DNA of 10,416 nucleotides from DATLMR01 sp035634255 (GCA_035634255.1 DASQDI010000069.1:1-10416); one strand, 5' to 3'. Positions 1 to 6,302 are shown, numbered from the stretch's first letter. Program-made: numbers and translations. The notes: a model not told the origin generated them from the letters alone.

Positions 1-6
1 GGGGCC

Positions 7-1068
7 TCACTTGAGGTTCTTGAGCTGGTTGATGCGGTCCCTCATCGCCCGCACGTAGATGCCGGTCTCGGCCTCGTCGAAGCCGCCCGCGCGGAATGCG
101 TCGGAGAGCTGTTTGTCCGAGAGGCGGCCCAGAAGGTTACCCATCCACCGAGCGTTCTCGACCGTCACGCCTTCGAGCGCCTTCGGATTTTTACCCTCGT
201 AGTGGAACTTCACCTGACCGTTCTGCACCCCGTCGATGAACACCTGATTGGCGTAGGCATTCGGGTCGCCCTTCGACCCGGCCGGGAGGTTGCTGAACCC
301 CGGAATTTTTCTGAGCCCGTTCCCGGTCGAGCCGAGCGTCCCGCCGAGGTCGCTCACGTAATGGATGCGCTGCGTTCGGTCGCCCCCGCTCTCCTTGTTC
401 GGGCGCGAGACCTTGTTGTTCTCGTCTTTCAGGTCCCAGTTGTTGATCAAAGCCATCACCACCTTGAGGCCCTGCAGCTCCCGAGTGCCCATGAAAGGGT
501 TGGCCATCCAGGACCAGGTCCCGAGCTCTTTGAGCCCGTCGTCCCTGAGCTCGAAGCGCACGTCCCAGATGTCGAAGCCCCCGCGCCCCTCGATGTGCGT
601 GCGCTCGACAAAGTAGGCCGGGTCGACGTGGTAGCCCGCGGCCCAGACGATGCGGGAGGCGGAGGTTTCGGGCCGCGCCTCGGGGCCGAATTTGACCGTC
701 CAGCTTCGGCCCTTGTCGTCGTCGACGATGATCTTCTCGGACGTTCCGGAGGTCGAGCGCTTCACGAAGGTAAACTTGCCTGACGGGTTGGGCGCGCCTT
801 CCTCCCCGGTCGGGCCGTGAAAAAGGTCGCGGCTCTCGATGTCGGTCGGCTCCCGCCAGAGGATCGCGCGGCCGCCCCTCGGGTCGTCCATCGCCGCGTC
901 GTCGGCCTTGTCGTCGTCGGCTTTCTTCTCTTTCTTCTCCTTCTTCTCTTTCTTCCCGTTGCCCTGATCCTGGGCCTCCACCCCCGTAAAATCGGCCGAG
1001 ATCATGATAAGGCCAGTGAATAAGCAAAGAATCATAAGACCGGCTGTGATCTCTCTTCTTAATCGCAT
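7..1068 (-). CDS. Exported HipA/FAM20-like atypical kinase-fold protein (candidate)
   Basis: 353 aa. Residues 1-32 form a signal peptide or N-terminal anchor (RR, then a hydrophobic stretch 9-25, possible cleavage after VEA). Residues 38-62 are a charged linker of KK/E repeats and an Asp-rich run. The rest reads like a HipA/PI3K/FAM20-type kinase core: an SGTSEK stretch (107-112) like the HipA SGxxxK loop, WTVKFG with candidate ATP lysine K126, E134 before a helix ending in AAGY, NNWDLKDENN with a D-x4-N catalytic-loop pattern (D212, N217), and VSDLGG with a DFG-like metal Asp (D240). The C-terminus is helical. No named family is recognised; the kinase reading is inference from motif order and spacing. 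Start: the ATG at 1068 has AGGAGG about 9 nt upstream. The in-frame ATG at 1110 lies at the TATAAT box, so it cannot be the start if that promoter is used. An exported location would suit a substrate outside the cytoplasm. It could instead be a degenerate, non-catalytic fold. Confidence 0.6.
   Translation of the reverse strand: MRLRREITAGLMILCLFTGLIMISADFTGVEAQDQGNGKKEKKEKKEKKADDDKADDAAMDDPRGGRAILWREPTDIESRDLFHGPTGEEGAPNPSGKFTFVKRSTSGTSEKIIVDDDKGRSWTVKFGPEARPETSASRIVWAAGYHVDPAYFVERTHIEGRGGFDIWDVRFELRDDGLKELGTWSWMANPFMGTRELQGLKVVMALINNWDLKDENNKVSRPNKESGGDRTQRIHYVSDLGGTLGSTGNGLRKIPGFSNLPAGSKGDPNAYANQVFIDGVQNGQVKFHYEGKNPKALEGVTVENARWMGNLLGRLSDKQLSDAFRAGGFDEAETGIYVRAMRDRINQLKNLK
922..957. repeat. 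Four tandem 9-bp units encoding a Lys/Glu linker
   Basis: Four head-to-tail copies of TTTCTTCTC (plus strand), the third and fourth with one change each. Read on the minus strand they encode G/E-K-K four times, the basic linker after the signal peptide of the kinase-like protein. With the preceding C at 921 the tract is 37 uninterrupted pyrimidines, so it could slip in multiples of 9 bp without breaking the frame. Confidence 0.85.
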
Positions 1069-1108
1069 AGGCTGGATTTCCTCCTGATGAATTGAAACAA
1101 GCTTTGAC

Positions 1109-1114
1109 ATTATA
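1109..1114 (-). promoter_or_regulatory. Consensus -10 box of the kinase-like gene
   Basis: Perfect TATAAT on the minus strand, 41 bp upstream of the ATG at 1068. The -35 region near 1132-1137 (TTTTCG) is weak. The predicted start of transcription is near 1102, giving a 5' UTR of about 34 nt that contains AGGAGG. This argues that the gene is transcribed apart from the upstream gene. Confidence 0.55.
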
Positions 1115-1187
1115 GACAGTCGGTCGGGTCACGAAAAGGGGATCGGTGCGTTCTTTCGGCGCGGGAGGTTATCGGAGGGATGGCCGG

Positions 1188-1210
1188 GCCGGGGACGCGA
1201 AGTCCCCGGC
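1188..1210 (-). terminator. Strong GC hairpin downstream of the repeat-domain gene
   Basis: Perfect 9-bp stem GCCGGGGAC/GTCCCCGGC with a 5-nt loop, 55 bp past the stop of the gene at 1266-2189. No T-run follows on either strand, so it is not a canonical intrinsic terminator. It may be a 3'-end stabiliser or a factor-dependent stop. Confidence 0.35.
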
Positions 1211-1265
1211 GCTCGGGCCGTGAGGAGTCGATGAGCCGGGCTGAAAATTATCGGTCCGCGGGTTA

Positions 1266-2189
1266 TCAGTTCGCCAGCTCGATGAAATCACCGATGTTGA
1301 TTTCGGAAGTGGTGCGCGTGATGAGCGCGACCGACGCGCCCCTGTCCACCTTGAGCACCACGAGCTCGCCGAGTACCTTGCGCGGGATCCGCGGCCTCTC
1401 CTTGAGCACGTCGCTTTTGGCCTCGCGGGTCGAGTTGATCGAGAAATCTCCGCCCCTGTACCGCTCGCTCTGGTAGCCGCCTTCGCGGTCCACGTTGATC
1501 TTGAACTCGGGCACGTCGGTTATGCCTTCCTTGTGGCTGATCTTGCGGTAGATGGTGAAGTAGTCTCCGGGCTGCACCCCCTGGCGCGTGCCGAGGTCGA
1601 TGTAGACGATCTGGTTGGCGGCGAGGTACTCGCGGAAGTTGCGCGACATGATGATCCGGCCCTTCGTGCCCCCGGTCCCTTCGGAATATCTGGGCAGAGG
1701 GCGCGCGTCCCTGGCTTCCGGCCCCAGGTACTCCTCGTAAGGCTTGAGCAGGTCCCCGAACTCGACCGTGTCGCAGGAGAGCGTGATCTCGGCCGTCGAG
1801 GTGTTGTCCTGAACTTCGATGACGCGCAGCAGCCCCAGCTCCCGGATGAACGTCCCGAGCTTCTTTTTGTTGAACGGGTGTTTGACTTCTCCGAGCGGGC
1901 GGAGGATGTAGTAGACCGATCCGGACTGTATGCCCTGCTCCCGGCCCTTGTTCAGGAACACCACGTCGCCTTCCGCGAAGTGCTGCTTGGTGTTCTCCAT
2001 CTCCCCGCCGATGACTTTCAAGGTCGGCGTGATGGGCAGCTCCGCAATGAACCCCGTGCAGAATATGTCCGAGCGTTTCGCAATCGGGTCCGGCGTGCTC
2101 ATCGCCTCGCGCTGCGCGAAAACTCCGCCTGAGCAGATCATGACCGCCAGAACAGGCGCCATGACCAAGGAACGAACGGCTTGTCTCAT
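1266..2189 (-). CDS. Exported protein with two copies of a beta-rich domain
   Basis: 307 aa, unrecognised product. A signal peptide is clear (MRQAVRSLV, hydrophobic core, cleavage likely after GVFA at residue 25). The mature part holds two related modules. Copy 1 (about 74-150) has GDVVFLNKGREQGIQSG, then LGTFIRELGLLRVIEV and ends VEFGDLLKP. Copy 2 (about 192-305) has NQIVYIDLGTRQGVQPGD, then LGELVVLKVD and ends INIGDFIEL. The pattern (V-Y/F-I/L-x-L/K-G-x-x-x-G-V/I-x-x-G, then a valine-rich strand, then a GD turn) resembles beta domains seen in LysM-associated exported proteins and in the C-terminal FlgT domain. That likeness is recalled, not searched. AAGGAG lies 6 nt before the ATG. A binding or scaffold role in the periplasm or envelope is plausible; no catalytic motif is visible. 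Confidence 0.75.
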   Translation of the reverse strand: MRQAVRSLVMAPVLAVMICSGGVFAQREAMSTPDPIAKRSDIFCTGFIAELPITPTLKVIGGEMENTKQHFAEGDVVFLNKGREQGIQSGSVYYILRPLGEVKHPFNKKKLGTFIRELGLLRVIEVQDNTSTAEITLSCDTVEFGDLLKPYEEYLGPEARDARPLPRYSEGTGGTKGRIIMSRNFREYLAANQIVYIDLGTRQGVQPGDYFTIYRKISHKEGITDVPEFKINVDREGGYQSERYRGGDFSINSTREAKSDVLKERPRIPRKVLGELVVLKVDRGASVALITRTTSEINIGDFIELAN

Positions 2190-2276
2190 CGCTACTCCTT
2201 AATAAGCGTCAGTAAGCATCGGGGAGCTAATCGAGTTCTAACCGGGAGGGGCAGGGCGGATACTGCAACTGTCGGC

Positions 2277-2305
2277 AAGCTACCAAAGTCTAATTCGCAA
2301 GTCAA
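2277..2305 (-). promoter_or_regulatory. Weak candidate promoter for the repeat-domain gene
   Basis: On the minus strand TTGACT (2305-2300) is followed 17 nt later by TAGCTT (2282-2277). The -35 is 5/6 but the -10 only 3/6, so this is the best match found rather than a convincing one. Confidence 0.2.
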
Positions 2306-2434
2306 TAATTAATTCATGCGCGCGGATCGTAAACTTCTCCAATCAGGCCGCTTGCGCCGGCCGGAAAAAAGTAAGATTTATCATAACGACATATAAACAC
2401 TGGCTAAATAGAGGAAATCGGCGGGTTGCGGCAC

Positions 2435-2456
2435 GGAAATTTTGTTTACAAATTCC
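2435..2456. promoter_or_regulatory. Inverted repeat abutting the -35 box
   Basis: The arms are GGAAATTTTGT and ACAAATTCC around a TT centre; the left arm carries one extra A and one extra T. The repeat ends exactly where the -35 TTGACA begins (2457). It could be an operator or an UP-like element for the downstream promoter. Confidence 0.35.
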
Positions 2457-2484
2457 TTGACAGTGCCGCAAATTGGGCGATAAT
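2457..2484 (+). promoter_or_regulatory. Sigma-70 promoter of the zinc-ribbon gene
   Basis: TTGACA (2457-2462, perfect) and GATAAT (2479-2484, 5/6) are separated by 16 bp. Transcription should start near 2491, leaving a leader of about 218 nt before the GTG start codon. It is the best promoter match in the window. Confidence 0.7.
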
Positions 2485-2490
2485 GGCAGG

Positions 2491-2708
2491 CATCTTATTT
2501 GGGTGAGAAAGATGATCGGCACCCGCAGGATAATAATGCTCGGGTGGCGGTCGTGGTTGCAGTGAAATGGAACAGGTCAAGGGTTGAGTCCTTCCGCTTT
2601 GAAAATTTTGGAAGCTCCACTTTAGCTCACCGCCTGCAATACACAATCGTTATAGCCGCCGGGGCTGTTCGGATCATCTTTAAAGGAACGAACTATAGGA
2701 GGCCCACA
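2491..2708 (+). promoter_or_regulatory. Long structured 5' leader with competing stems
   Basis: Three linked elements are visible. CATCTT (2491-2496) can pair with AAGATG (2509-2514). The same bases, as AAAGATGATC (2508-2517), can instead pair perfectly over 10 bp with GATCATCTTT (2672-2681), which ends 15 nt before the AGGAGG at 2697-2702. The two pairings exclude each other. Inside the long-range stem are hairpins CACCCG/CGGGTG (2520-2525 with 2541-2546), TCAA/TTGA (2577-2587) and CTTCC/GGAAG (2591-2595 with 2610-2614). The arrangement suggests a cis-acting RNA switch or thermosensor-like leader. It does not match a riboswitch class known to me. Confidence 0.45.
2536..2565 (+). CDS. Possible 9-codon leader peptide with two Trp codons
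   Basis: The reading is M-L-G-W-R-S-W-L-Q-stop, with AGGA 5 nt before the ATG, inside the leader of the zinc-ribbon gene and inside its first internal hairpin. Two Trp in nine residues is unusual. A frame this short can easily arise by chance, so it is listed only because of its ribosome binding site and position. Confidence 0.2.
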   Translation: MLGWRSWLQ

Positions 2709-3050
2709 GTGTACGAGTATACGGACAAGGTTCTTCGATGTATGGATTGCAATGAAGAGTTCATCTTCACGGCCGGGGAGCAACTCTTTTTTGCCGACAA
2801 AGGTTTAAAGAACGATCCGAAGCGGTGCAAGCCCTGCAAGGTAAAAAAGAATGAACGAATCGCAGCCAACATGCAGGCGTACGGTCAGGCGTTCCCGCGC
2901 GAGCGGGTCGAGGTGACCATCAAGTGCGCTCTGTGCGGGATTGAAACGACCGTGCCGTTCAAGCCAACCCAGGGACGACCTGTTTATTGTCGCGACTGCT
3001 TTTTGAGGATGCGCGCCTCAACGTCACATGTTCATGCCCAGCTCCCCTAG
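2709..3050 (+). CDS. Small double zinc-ribbon protein
   Basis: 113 aa, cytoplasmic, with two zinc-binding modules. The first has C11/C14 and C40/C43 with EEFIFTAGEQ and DPKRCKPCK, the look of the probable zinc-binding domain often annotated zf-trcl. The second is C73/C76 and C94/C97, a CxxC-x17-CxxC domain as in the small zinc proteins of that name. The linker 44-72 is basic and may touch nucleic acid. The molecular function of these families is not established; a nucleic-acid or stress role is inference. Start: GTG with AGGAGG 6 nt upstream. The frame stays open upstream to a TTG at 2499, but that stretch has no ribosome binding site, does not read like a protein, and overlaps the structured leader. 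The C-terminal SHVHAQLP tail is not part of either ribbon. Confidence 0.8.
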   Translation: MYEYTDKVLRCMDCNEEFIFTAGEQLFFADKGLKNDPKRCKPCKVKKNERIAANMQAYGQAFPRERVEVTIKCALCGIETTVPFKPTQGRPVYCRDCFLRMRASTSHVHAQLP

Positions 3051-3146
3051 CCGGCGCTCAACATCTCGTTAACTTTTGGCGCATCTGCTCCGCCGCCCTC
3101 GCCTCTGGAAGTGGACCAGACGGAATGAGTACCCGTGTCTCTCGGG

Positions 3147-4022
3147 TCAGAGGGAGTTGAGATAATCGCGGACCTTCTTCATATCCTCCCAGGCTTCACG
3201 CTTCTTCTCGGGGACCCTTAACAGGTAGGCCGGGTGGAAGGTCGGCATGACCTTCACTCCATTCCAGTCCCGCCACTCGCCCCGCGCCCTCGTGATCGGG
3301 TCTTTGGTCCGCAGGATCGTCTGGAAGGCGGGGGAGCCGAGCGCGACGATCACTTTCGGGCGGATGAAAGTCAGCTGCCTGAAGAGGAACTGCTCGCAGG
3401 TGGCCGTCTCGTCACGCTCGGGAGTCCGGTTGCCCGGCGGCCGGCATTTGACGATGTTGGCGATGTAGACATCCTGCCGCCTGAGCCCGATGGCCGCTAT
3501 GATCTTGTCGAGCAACTGGCCCGCGCGACCGACGAAGGGCCGGCCCGTGGCGTCCTCGTCGGCCCCCGGCCCCTCGCCTACGAAGACGAGGTCCGCGCCC
3601 GGGTCCCCCTCCCCGAAGACTATGTGCGTGCGGTGCTGGTGGAGCTTGCACCGCACGCATTCGCCGATGTCTTCCCTTATCGCCTCAAGCGAAGCGTCCT
3701 GAGGTTCGAGGACCGGGAGGGCGGCTCGCTCGCCCGCCTGTCCCTCGGCCCCCCCGAGGTCGCCGAAGAGTCCCGCCTGCCCGGCGGAGGTCTTTTTTCT
3801 GGGCATATCGTCCTGGGTCGGTGCCTGCGCCGCGGCCTCCCCGCCGTCAGAGCCGCCACTTCCGGCGGCGGGCAATTCCGCAGAATCGGCCGCCACGGCC
3901 TGTTTGACGGGTCGGGCCCCCGCGCCGCCTATATCGGTTATGCCGATCTCCGAGTAGAACTTCACCTGCTCTTTCAACTGACCGGCAAGAATCGCTATCT
4001 CATCGAAAAGCTCTCTCGACAT
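3147..4022 (-). CDS. Family 4 uracil-DNA glycosylase ([4Fe-4S] type)
   Basis: 291 aa. It removes uracil from DNA as the first step of base excision repair. The catalytic domain (about 112-291) has the family signature GEGPGADED (149-157), GRPFVG (160-165), NIVKCRPPGNR (189-199) and HPAYLLR (263-269). The four Fe-S cysteines are C122, C125, C193 and C209. Residues 1-31 form a helical segment (LFDEIAILAGQLKEQVKFY), then about 80 residues of Gly/Ala/Glu-rich linker lead to the catalytic domain, making the protein longer than the roughly 200-aa minimal enzymes. Start: the ATG at 4022 begins the helical segment. The frame continues upstream to 4202, but that stretch is not protein-like and would overlap the divergent MFS gene. 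No Shine-Dalgarno is present; a promoter ending just before the ATG suggests a leaderless message. The gene is convergent with the zinc-ribbon gene, 96 bp apart. Confidence 0.9.
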   Translation of the reverse strand: MSRELFDEIAILAGQLKEQVKFYSEIGITDIGGAGARPVKQAVAADSAELPAAGSGGSDGGEAAAQAPTQDDMPRKKTSAGQAGLFGDLGGAEGQAGERAALPVLEPQDASLEAIREDIGECVRCKLHQHRTHIVFGEGDPGADLVFVGEGPGADEDATGRPFVGRAGQLLDKIIAAIGLRRQDVYIANIVKCRPPGNRTPERDETATCEQFLFRQLTFIRPKVIVALGSPAFQTILRTKDPITRARGEWRDWNGVKVMPTFHPAYLLRVPEKKREAWEDMKKVRDYLNSL

Positions 4023-4030
4023 TCCGTTAG

Positions 4031-4060
4031 ATTGTGCTCCATGCCGGAATGGGCGGTCAA
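4031..4060 (-). promoter_or_regulatory. Candidate promoter giving a near-leaderless UDG mRNA
   Basis: On the minus strand TTGACC (4060-4055, 5/6) is followed after 18 nt by CACAAT (4036-4031, 4/6). The expected start site is about 4024, only 2 nt from the ATG at 4022, matching the absence of a ribosome binding site. Confidence 0.4.
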
Positions 4061-4170
4061 GCAGGGGCAATCGGTCTTCACAGCAATTGCCGCATGTGAG
4101 AAAGTAAGATTTCGGGATCAGGCCGAGTTCGTGATGCTGCTCGGAACATTTCGGCAGAAGCGGGACATTC

Positions 4171-5481
4171 GTGGGAGCAGAGATAACTAAAGAGCAGCGC
4201 ATTCCTGAAGCGCTTCGCGCCTTCCGCCATCGAAACTACCGGATATACTTCGCGGGCCTCTTCGTCTCGTTCATCGGCACGTGGATGCAGAGCGTCGCGC
4301 AGAGCTGGCTCGTTTACCGCCTGACCGATTCGGCATGGCTGCTGGGGCTCGTGGGGTTCGCCTCGCAGGTCCCGGTCTTCCTGCTCGCCCCGTTCGGGGG
4401 CGTGCTCGCGGACCGCCGGAGCCGCCACCGCATAATAATCATCACGCAGGCCCTCGCGATGGTTCAGGCGCTACTGCTCGCGGGACTCACGCTCAGCGGG
4501 CGGGTGAACGTCTCGGCCGTGATCGCCCTCGCCTCGATGCTCGGGATAATCAACGCCTTCGACATGCCCGCGCGGCAATCGTTCGTCATCGAGCTCGTGG
4601 GCAGGAAGGACCTGATCAACGCCATCGGGCTCAACTCGTCGATGATCAACAGCGCGCGCATAATCGGCCCGGCCGTGGCCGGGGTGATCGTGGCGTGGGT
4701 CGGGGAAGGGCTCTGCTTCCTCATCAACGGGCTGAGTTATCTGGCCGTGCTAGGCGGGCTGTTTATGATCAGGACCGGTCGGGGCGAGGTCGAGAAGCCG
4801 AAAGAGTCGGCGCTCCGCGACTTTAAGGAAGGCTTCGATTTCGTCCGCCGCACCGGCCCCGTGCGCGCCCTCCTGCTTCTGGTCGCCTTCGTCAGCATCT
4901 TCGGCCTGCCTTACATAGTTCTGATGCCGGTCTTCGCCGCCAGGATTCTGGGCGCGGGCGCTAAAGGAATGGGCATCCTGCTCGGGGCGGCCGGCCTGGG
5001 CGCCTTGGCGGGGGCCCTGACCCTCGCGACGAGGCGCGAGGTGAGGGGGCTCGGGAGGCTGGTCGCGACCAGCAGCGCCATCTTCGGGGTGATGCTGATC
5101 CTCTTCTCCCTGTCCCGGAGCCTGACCCTCTCGGCGGCGCTGCTCGTCCCCATCGGCTTCACTATGATGCTTCAAACGTCGGCCTCGAACACTCTCCTGC
5201 AAAACATGGTGCCGGACCGAATGCGCGGGCGGGTCATGAGTTTCTTCTCGATGAGCCTGATGGGTATGGCCCCCTTCGGGAGCCTGCTGGCGGGGGCCGC
5301 GGCGACCAGATTCGACGCGCCGAAAACGGTAGCTGCGGGAGGCGTCCTCTGCCTGCTGGCCGCCCTCGTCTTTCGCCTGCGATTGCCGAGCCTGAGGCGG
5401 GAGGCCGTGCCGATGCTGATCGCCCTCGGAGTCGTCCCCGGAGAGCCGCCCGAGACCGACACTAACAAGGGGGAGCGCTGA
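4171..5481 (+). CDS. MFS exporter, MFS_3/EntS-like
   Basis: 436 aa inner-membrane transporter with about 12 hydrophobic segments. The loop between helices 2 and 3 has the MFS motif A form GGVLADRRSRHR (76-87). The N-terminal HRNYRIYFAGLFVSFIGTWM and the late QTSASNTLLQ / PDRMRGRVMS stretch are typical of the MFS_3 group that includes the enterobactin exporter EntS and many drug-efflux proteins. The substrate cannot be told from sequence, and no siderophore or antibiotic genes are adjacent. Start: GTG at 4171 is the only reasonable initiator before the conserved FRHRNYR block; its ribosome binding site is weak. It is divergent from the uracil-DNA glycosylase (148 bp between starts) and convergent with the ComF-family gene (29 bp between ends). 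Confidence 0.88.
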   Translation: MGAEITKEQRIPEALRAFRHRNYRIYFAGLFVSFIGTWMQSVAQSWLVYRLTDSAWLLGLVGFASQVPVFLLAPFGGVLADRRSRHRIIIITQALAMVQALLLAGLTLSGRVNVSAVIALASMLGIINAFDMPARQSFVIELVGRKDLINAIGLNSSMINSARIIGPAVAGVIVAWVGEGLCFLINGLSYLAVLGGLFMIRTGRGEVEKPKESALRDFKEGFDFVRRTGPVRALLLLVAFVSIFGLPYIVLMPVFAARILGAGAKGMGILLGAAGLGALAGALTLATRREVRGLGRLVATSSAIFGVMLILFSLSRSLTLSAALLVPIGFTMMLQTSASNTLLQNMVPDRMRGRVMSFFSMSLMGMAPFGSLLAGAAATRFDAPKTVAAGGVLCLLAALVFRLRLPSLRREAVPMLIALGVVPGEPPETDTNKGER

Positions 5482-5510
5482 GCGGGAATCTGCTGAGCGG
5501 GGGCCTAACG

Positions 5511-6257
5511 TTACTTACTCCGCCTGGGCACCACTCGGCCGATGGTGAATACTTTTACCCGCGCCGCGCCCGCGTCCGTCAAAGCACCGGCCGCCGCCGA
5601 CAGAGTGCTCCCGGTCGTGAAGAGGTCGTCGACCAGCAGAACCTCCCGGCCTTTCACGAGCCTGGGGGCCGCGACGCGGAAGGCCGCGCTGAGGCTCCTC
5701 TCGCGGTCCAGCCTGTCGAGGCCCGCCCGGTGGCGCTCCGTGTTCTTCGTTCTGATGACCGCCCCTTCTTCGACCGGCAGGCGGACCTTGCCCGATATCA
5801 CTCTCGCGATGAGGTCGGCCTGATTGAACCCGCGCTCCCTCCGGCGATGCGGGTGCAGGGGGACGGGGATGATCAGGTCGGCTCCCAGGCGTTCGCGGTG
5901 ATCGAGGACGGTCTGCTCGATTATCCCGCGCAGGCGCGGGCACAGGTGCGGCTCCGATTTGAGAAAGAGGATGCTCGCTTCGATAGCTCCCCCGTACTCG
6001 CCGCAGGAGCGCGCGGCGGAGAAGGGAAGCGACGTGCAGGCACCGCACGGCCCGTCACCCGAGCGGGCGGGCGCTCCGCACAGCCTGCAGACTCGATCAG
6101 GGGAAAAGAGAAGGGTGATCCGGGGGTCTTCCCAGCAGGCCCGGCAGGCGACCCCGTCGTCAAGTGAATCGACGGGGCCGCCGCAGAGTTGACAATCGGA
6201 AGGGTAGATTAAAGAGAGGAGGCCATCGCGCAATCTCGAAAGGGCATGGCCGCGCAC
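5511..6257 (-). CDS. ComF-family phosphoribosyltransferase-like protein
   Basis: 248 aa. The N-terminus holds four CxxC pairs (C22/25, C38/41, C57/60, C71/74), the double zinc ribbon of ComF proteins. The C-terminal half is a type I phosphoribosyltransferase fold: IIPVPLHPHRRRERGFNQ (129-146) and the PRPP loop VLLVDDLFTTGST (206-218). The usual Q-x-x-L-x-R-x-x-R element is present in altered form as HRAGLDRLDRER (176-187). ComF proteins are linked to DNA uptake in competent bacteria, but in many genomes they are isolated and of unknown reaction; no other competence gene is here. Start: GTG at 6257 has GGAGG 7 nt upstream and puts the first zinc pair at the usual distance. Earlier in-frame codons would run into the DksA-like gene. 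It is the last gene of the minus-strand series. Confidence 0.88.
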   Translation of the reverse strand: MRGHALSRLRDGLLSLIYPSDCQLCGGPVDSLDDGVACRACWEDPRITLLFSPDRVCRLCGAPARSGDGPCGACTSLPFSAARSCGEYGGAIEASILFLKSEPHLCPRLRGIIEQTVLDHRERLGADLIIPVPLHPHRRRERGFNQADLIARVISGKVRLPVEEGAVIRTKNTERHRAGLDRLDRERSLSAAFRVAAPRLVKGREVLLVDDLFTTGSTLSAAAGALTDAGAARVKVFTIGRVVPRRSK

Positions 6258-6282
6258 GAACGAGCCTCCGGTCTTCTGTGTT

Positions 6283-6302
6283 ACTTCGCCCGCGGGCGAA
6301 GT
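6283..6302. promoter_or_regulatory. Perfect 20-bp palindrome upstream of comF-like gene
   Basis: ACTTCGCCCGCGGGCGAAGT equals its own reverse complement and lies in the 109-bp gap between the DksA-like stop and the ComF-family start, about 13 bp before the GGAGG. It has no spacer and no T-tract on either side, so it looks more like a dimer-binding operator or an RNA-processing hairpin than an intrinsic terminator. Confidence 0.4.

Larger units (their letters stand above)
2190..2456. other. AT-rich intergenic region between divergent genes
   Basis: This gene-free stretch separates the minus-strand exported protein from the plus-strand zinc-ribbon transcript. It is visibly richer in A and T than the flanking genes (for example 2299-2315 and 2366-2412). 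It should hold the promoters for both directions. I see no ORF, tRNA or terminator with a T-tract in it. Confidence 0.6.

Noticed and set aside
202..783. Long plus-strand open frame opposite the kinase-like gene
   Set aside because: It is the antisense shadow of a GC-rich gene; it has no ribosome binding site and a Pro/Arg/Val-rich composition without motifs. Similar antisense frames opposite the other genes were rejected for the same reason.
2340..2380. GC-rich CCGGCCGG element followed by six A as an intrinsic terminator
   Set aside because: On the plus strand the run is A rather than T, and on the minus strand the T-run comes before the hairpin, so neither orientation fits.
2491..2690. 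6S RNA or another known small RNA
   Set aside because: The size and rod-like closing stem are suggestive, but the central bubble and conserved 6S bases could not be recognised, and the segment runs straight into a coding gene.
2499..2708. In-frame N-terminal extension of the zinc-ribbon protein from a TTG
   Set aside because: The 70 extra codons have no ribosome binding site, do not read like a folded protein and coincide with the paired leader. GTG at 2709 has a perfect AGGAGG.
3128..3150. Hairpin ACCCG/CGGGT between the convergent zinc-ribbon and UDG genes
   Set aside because: Only 5 bp with a 7-nt loop, no T-run, and it overlaps the UDG stop codon; too weak to call a terminator.
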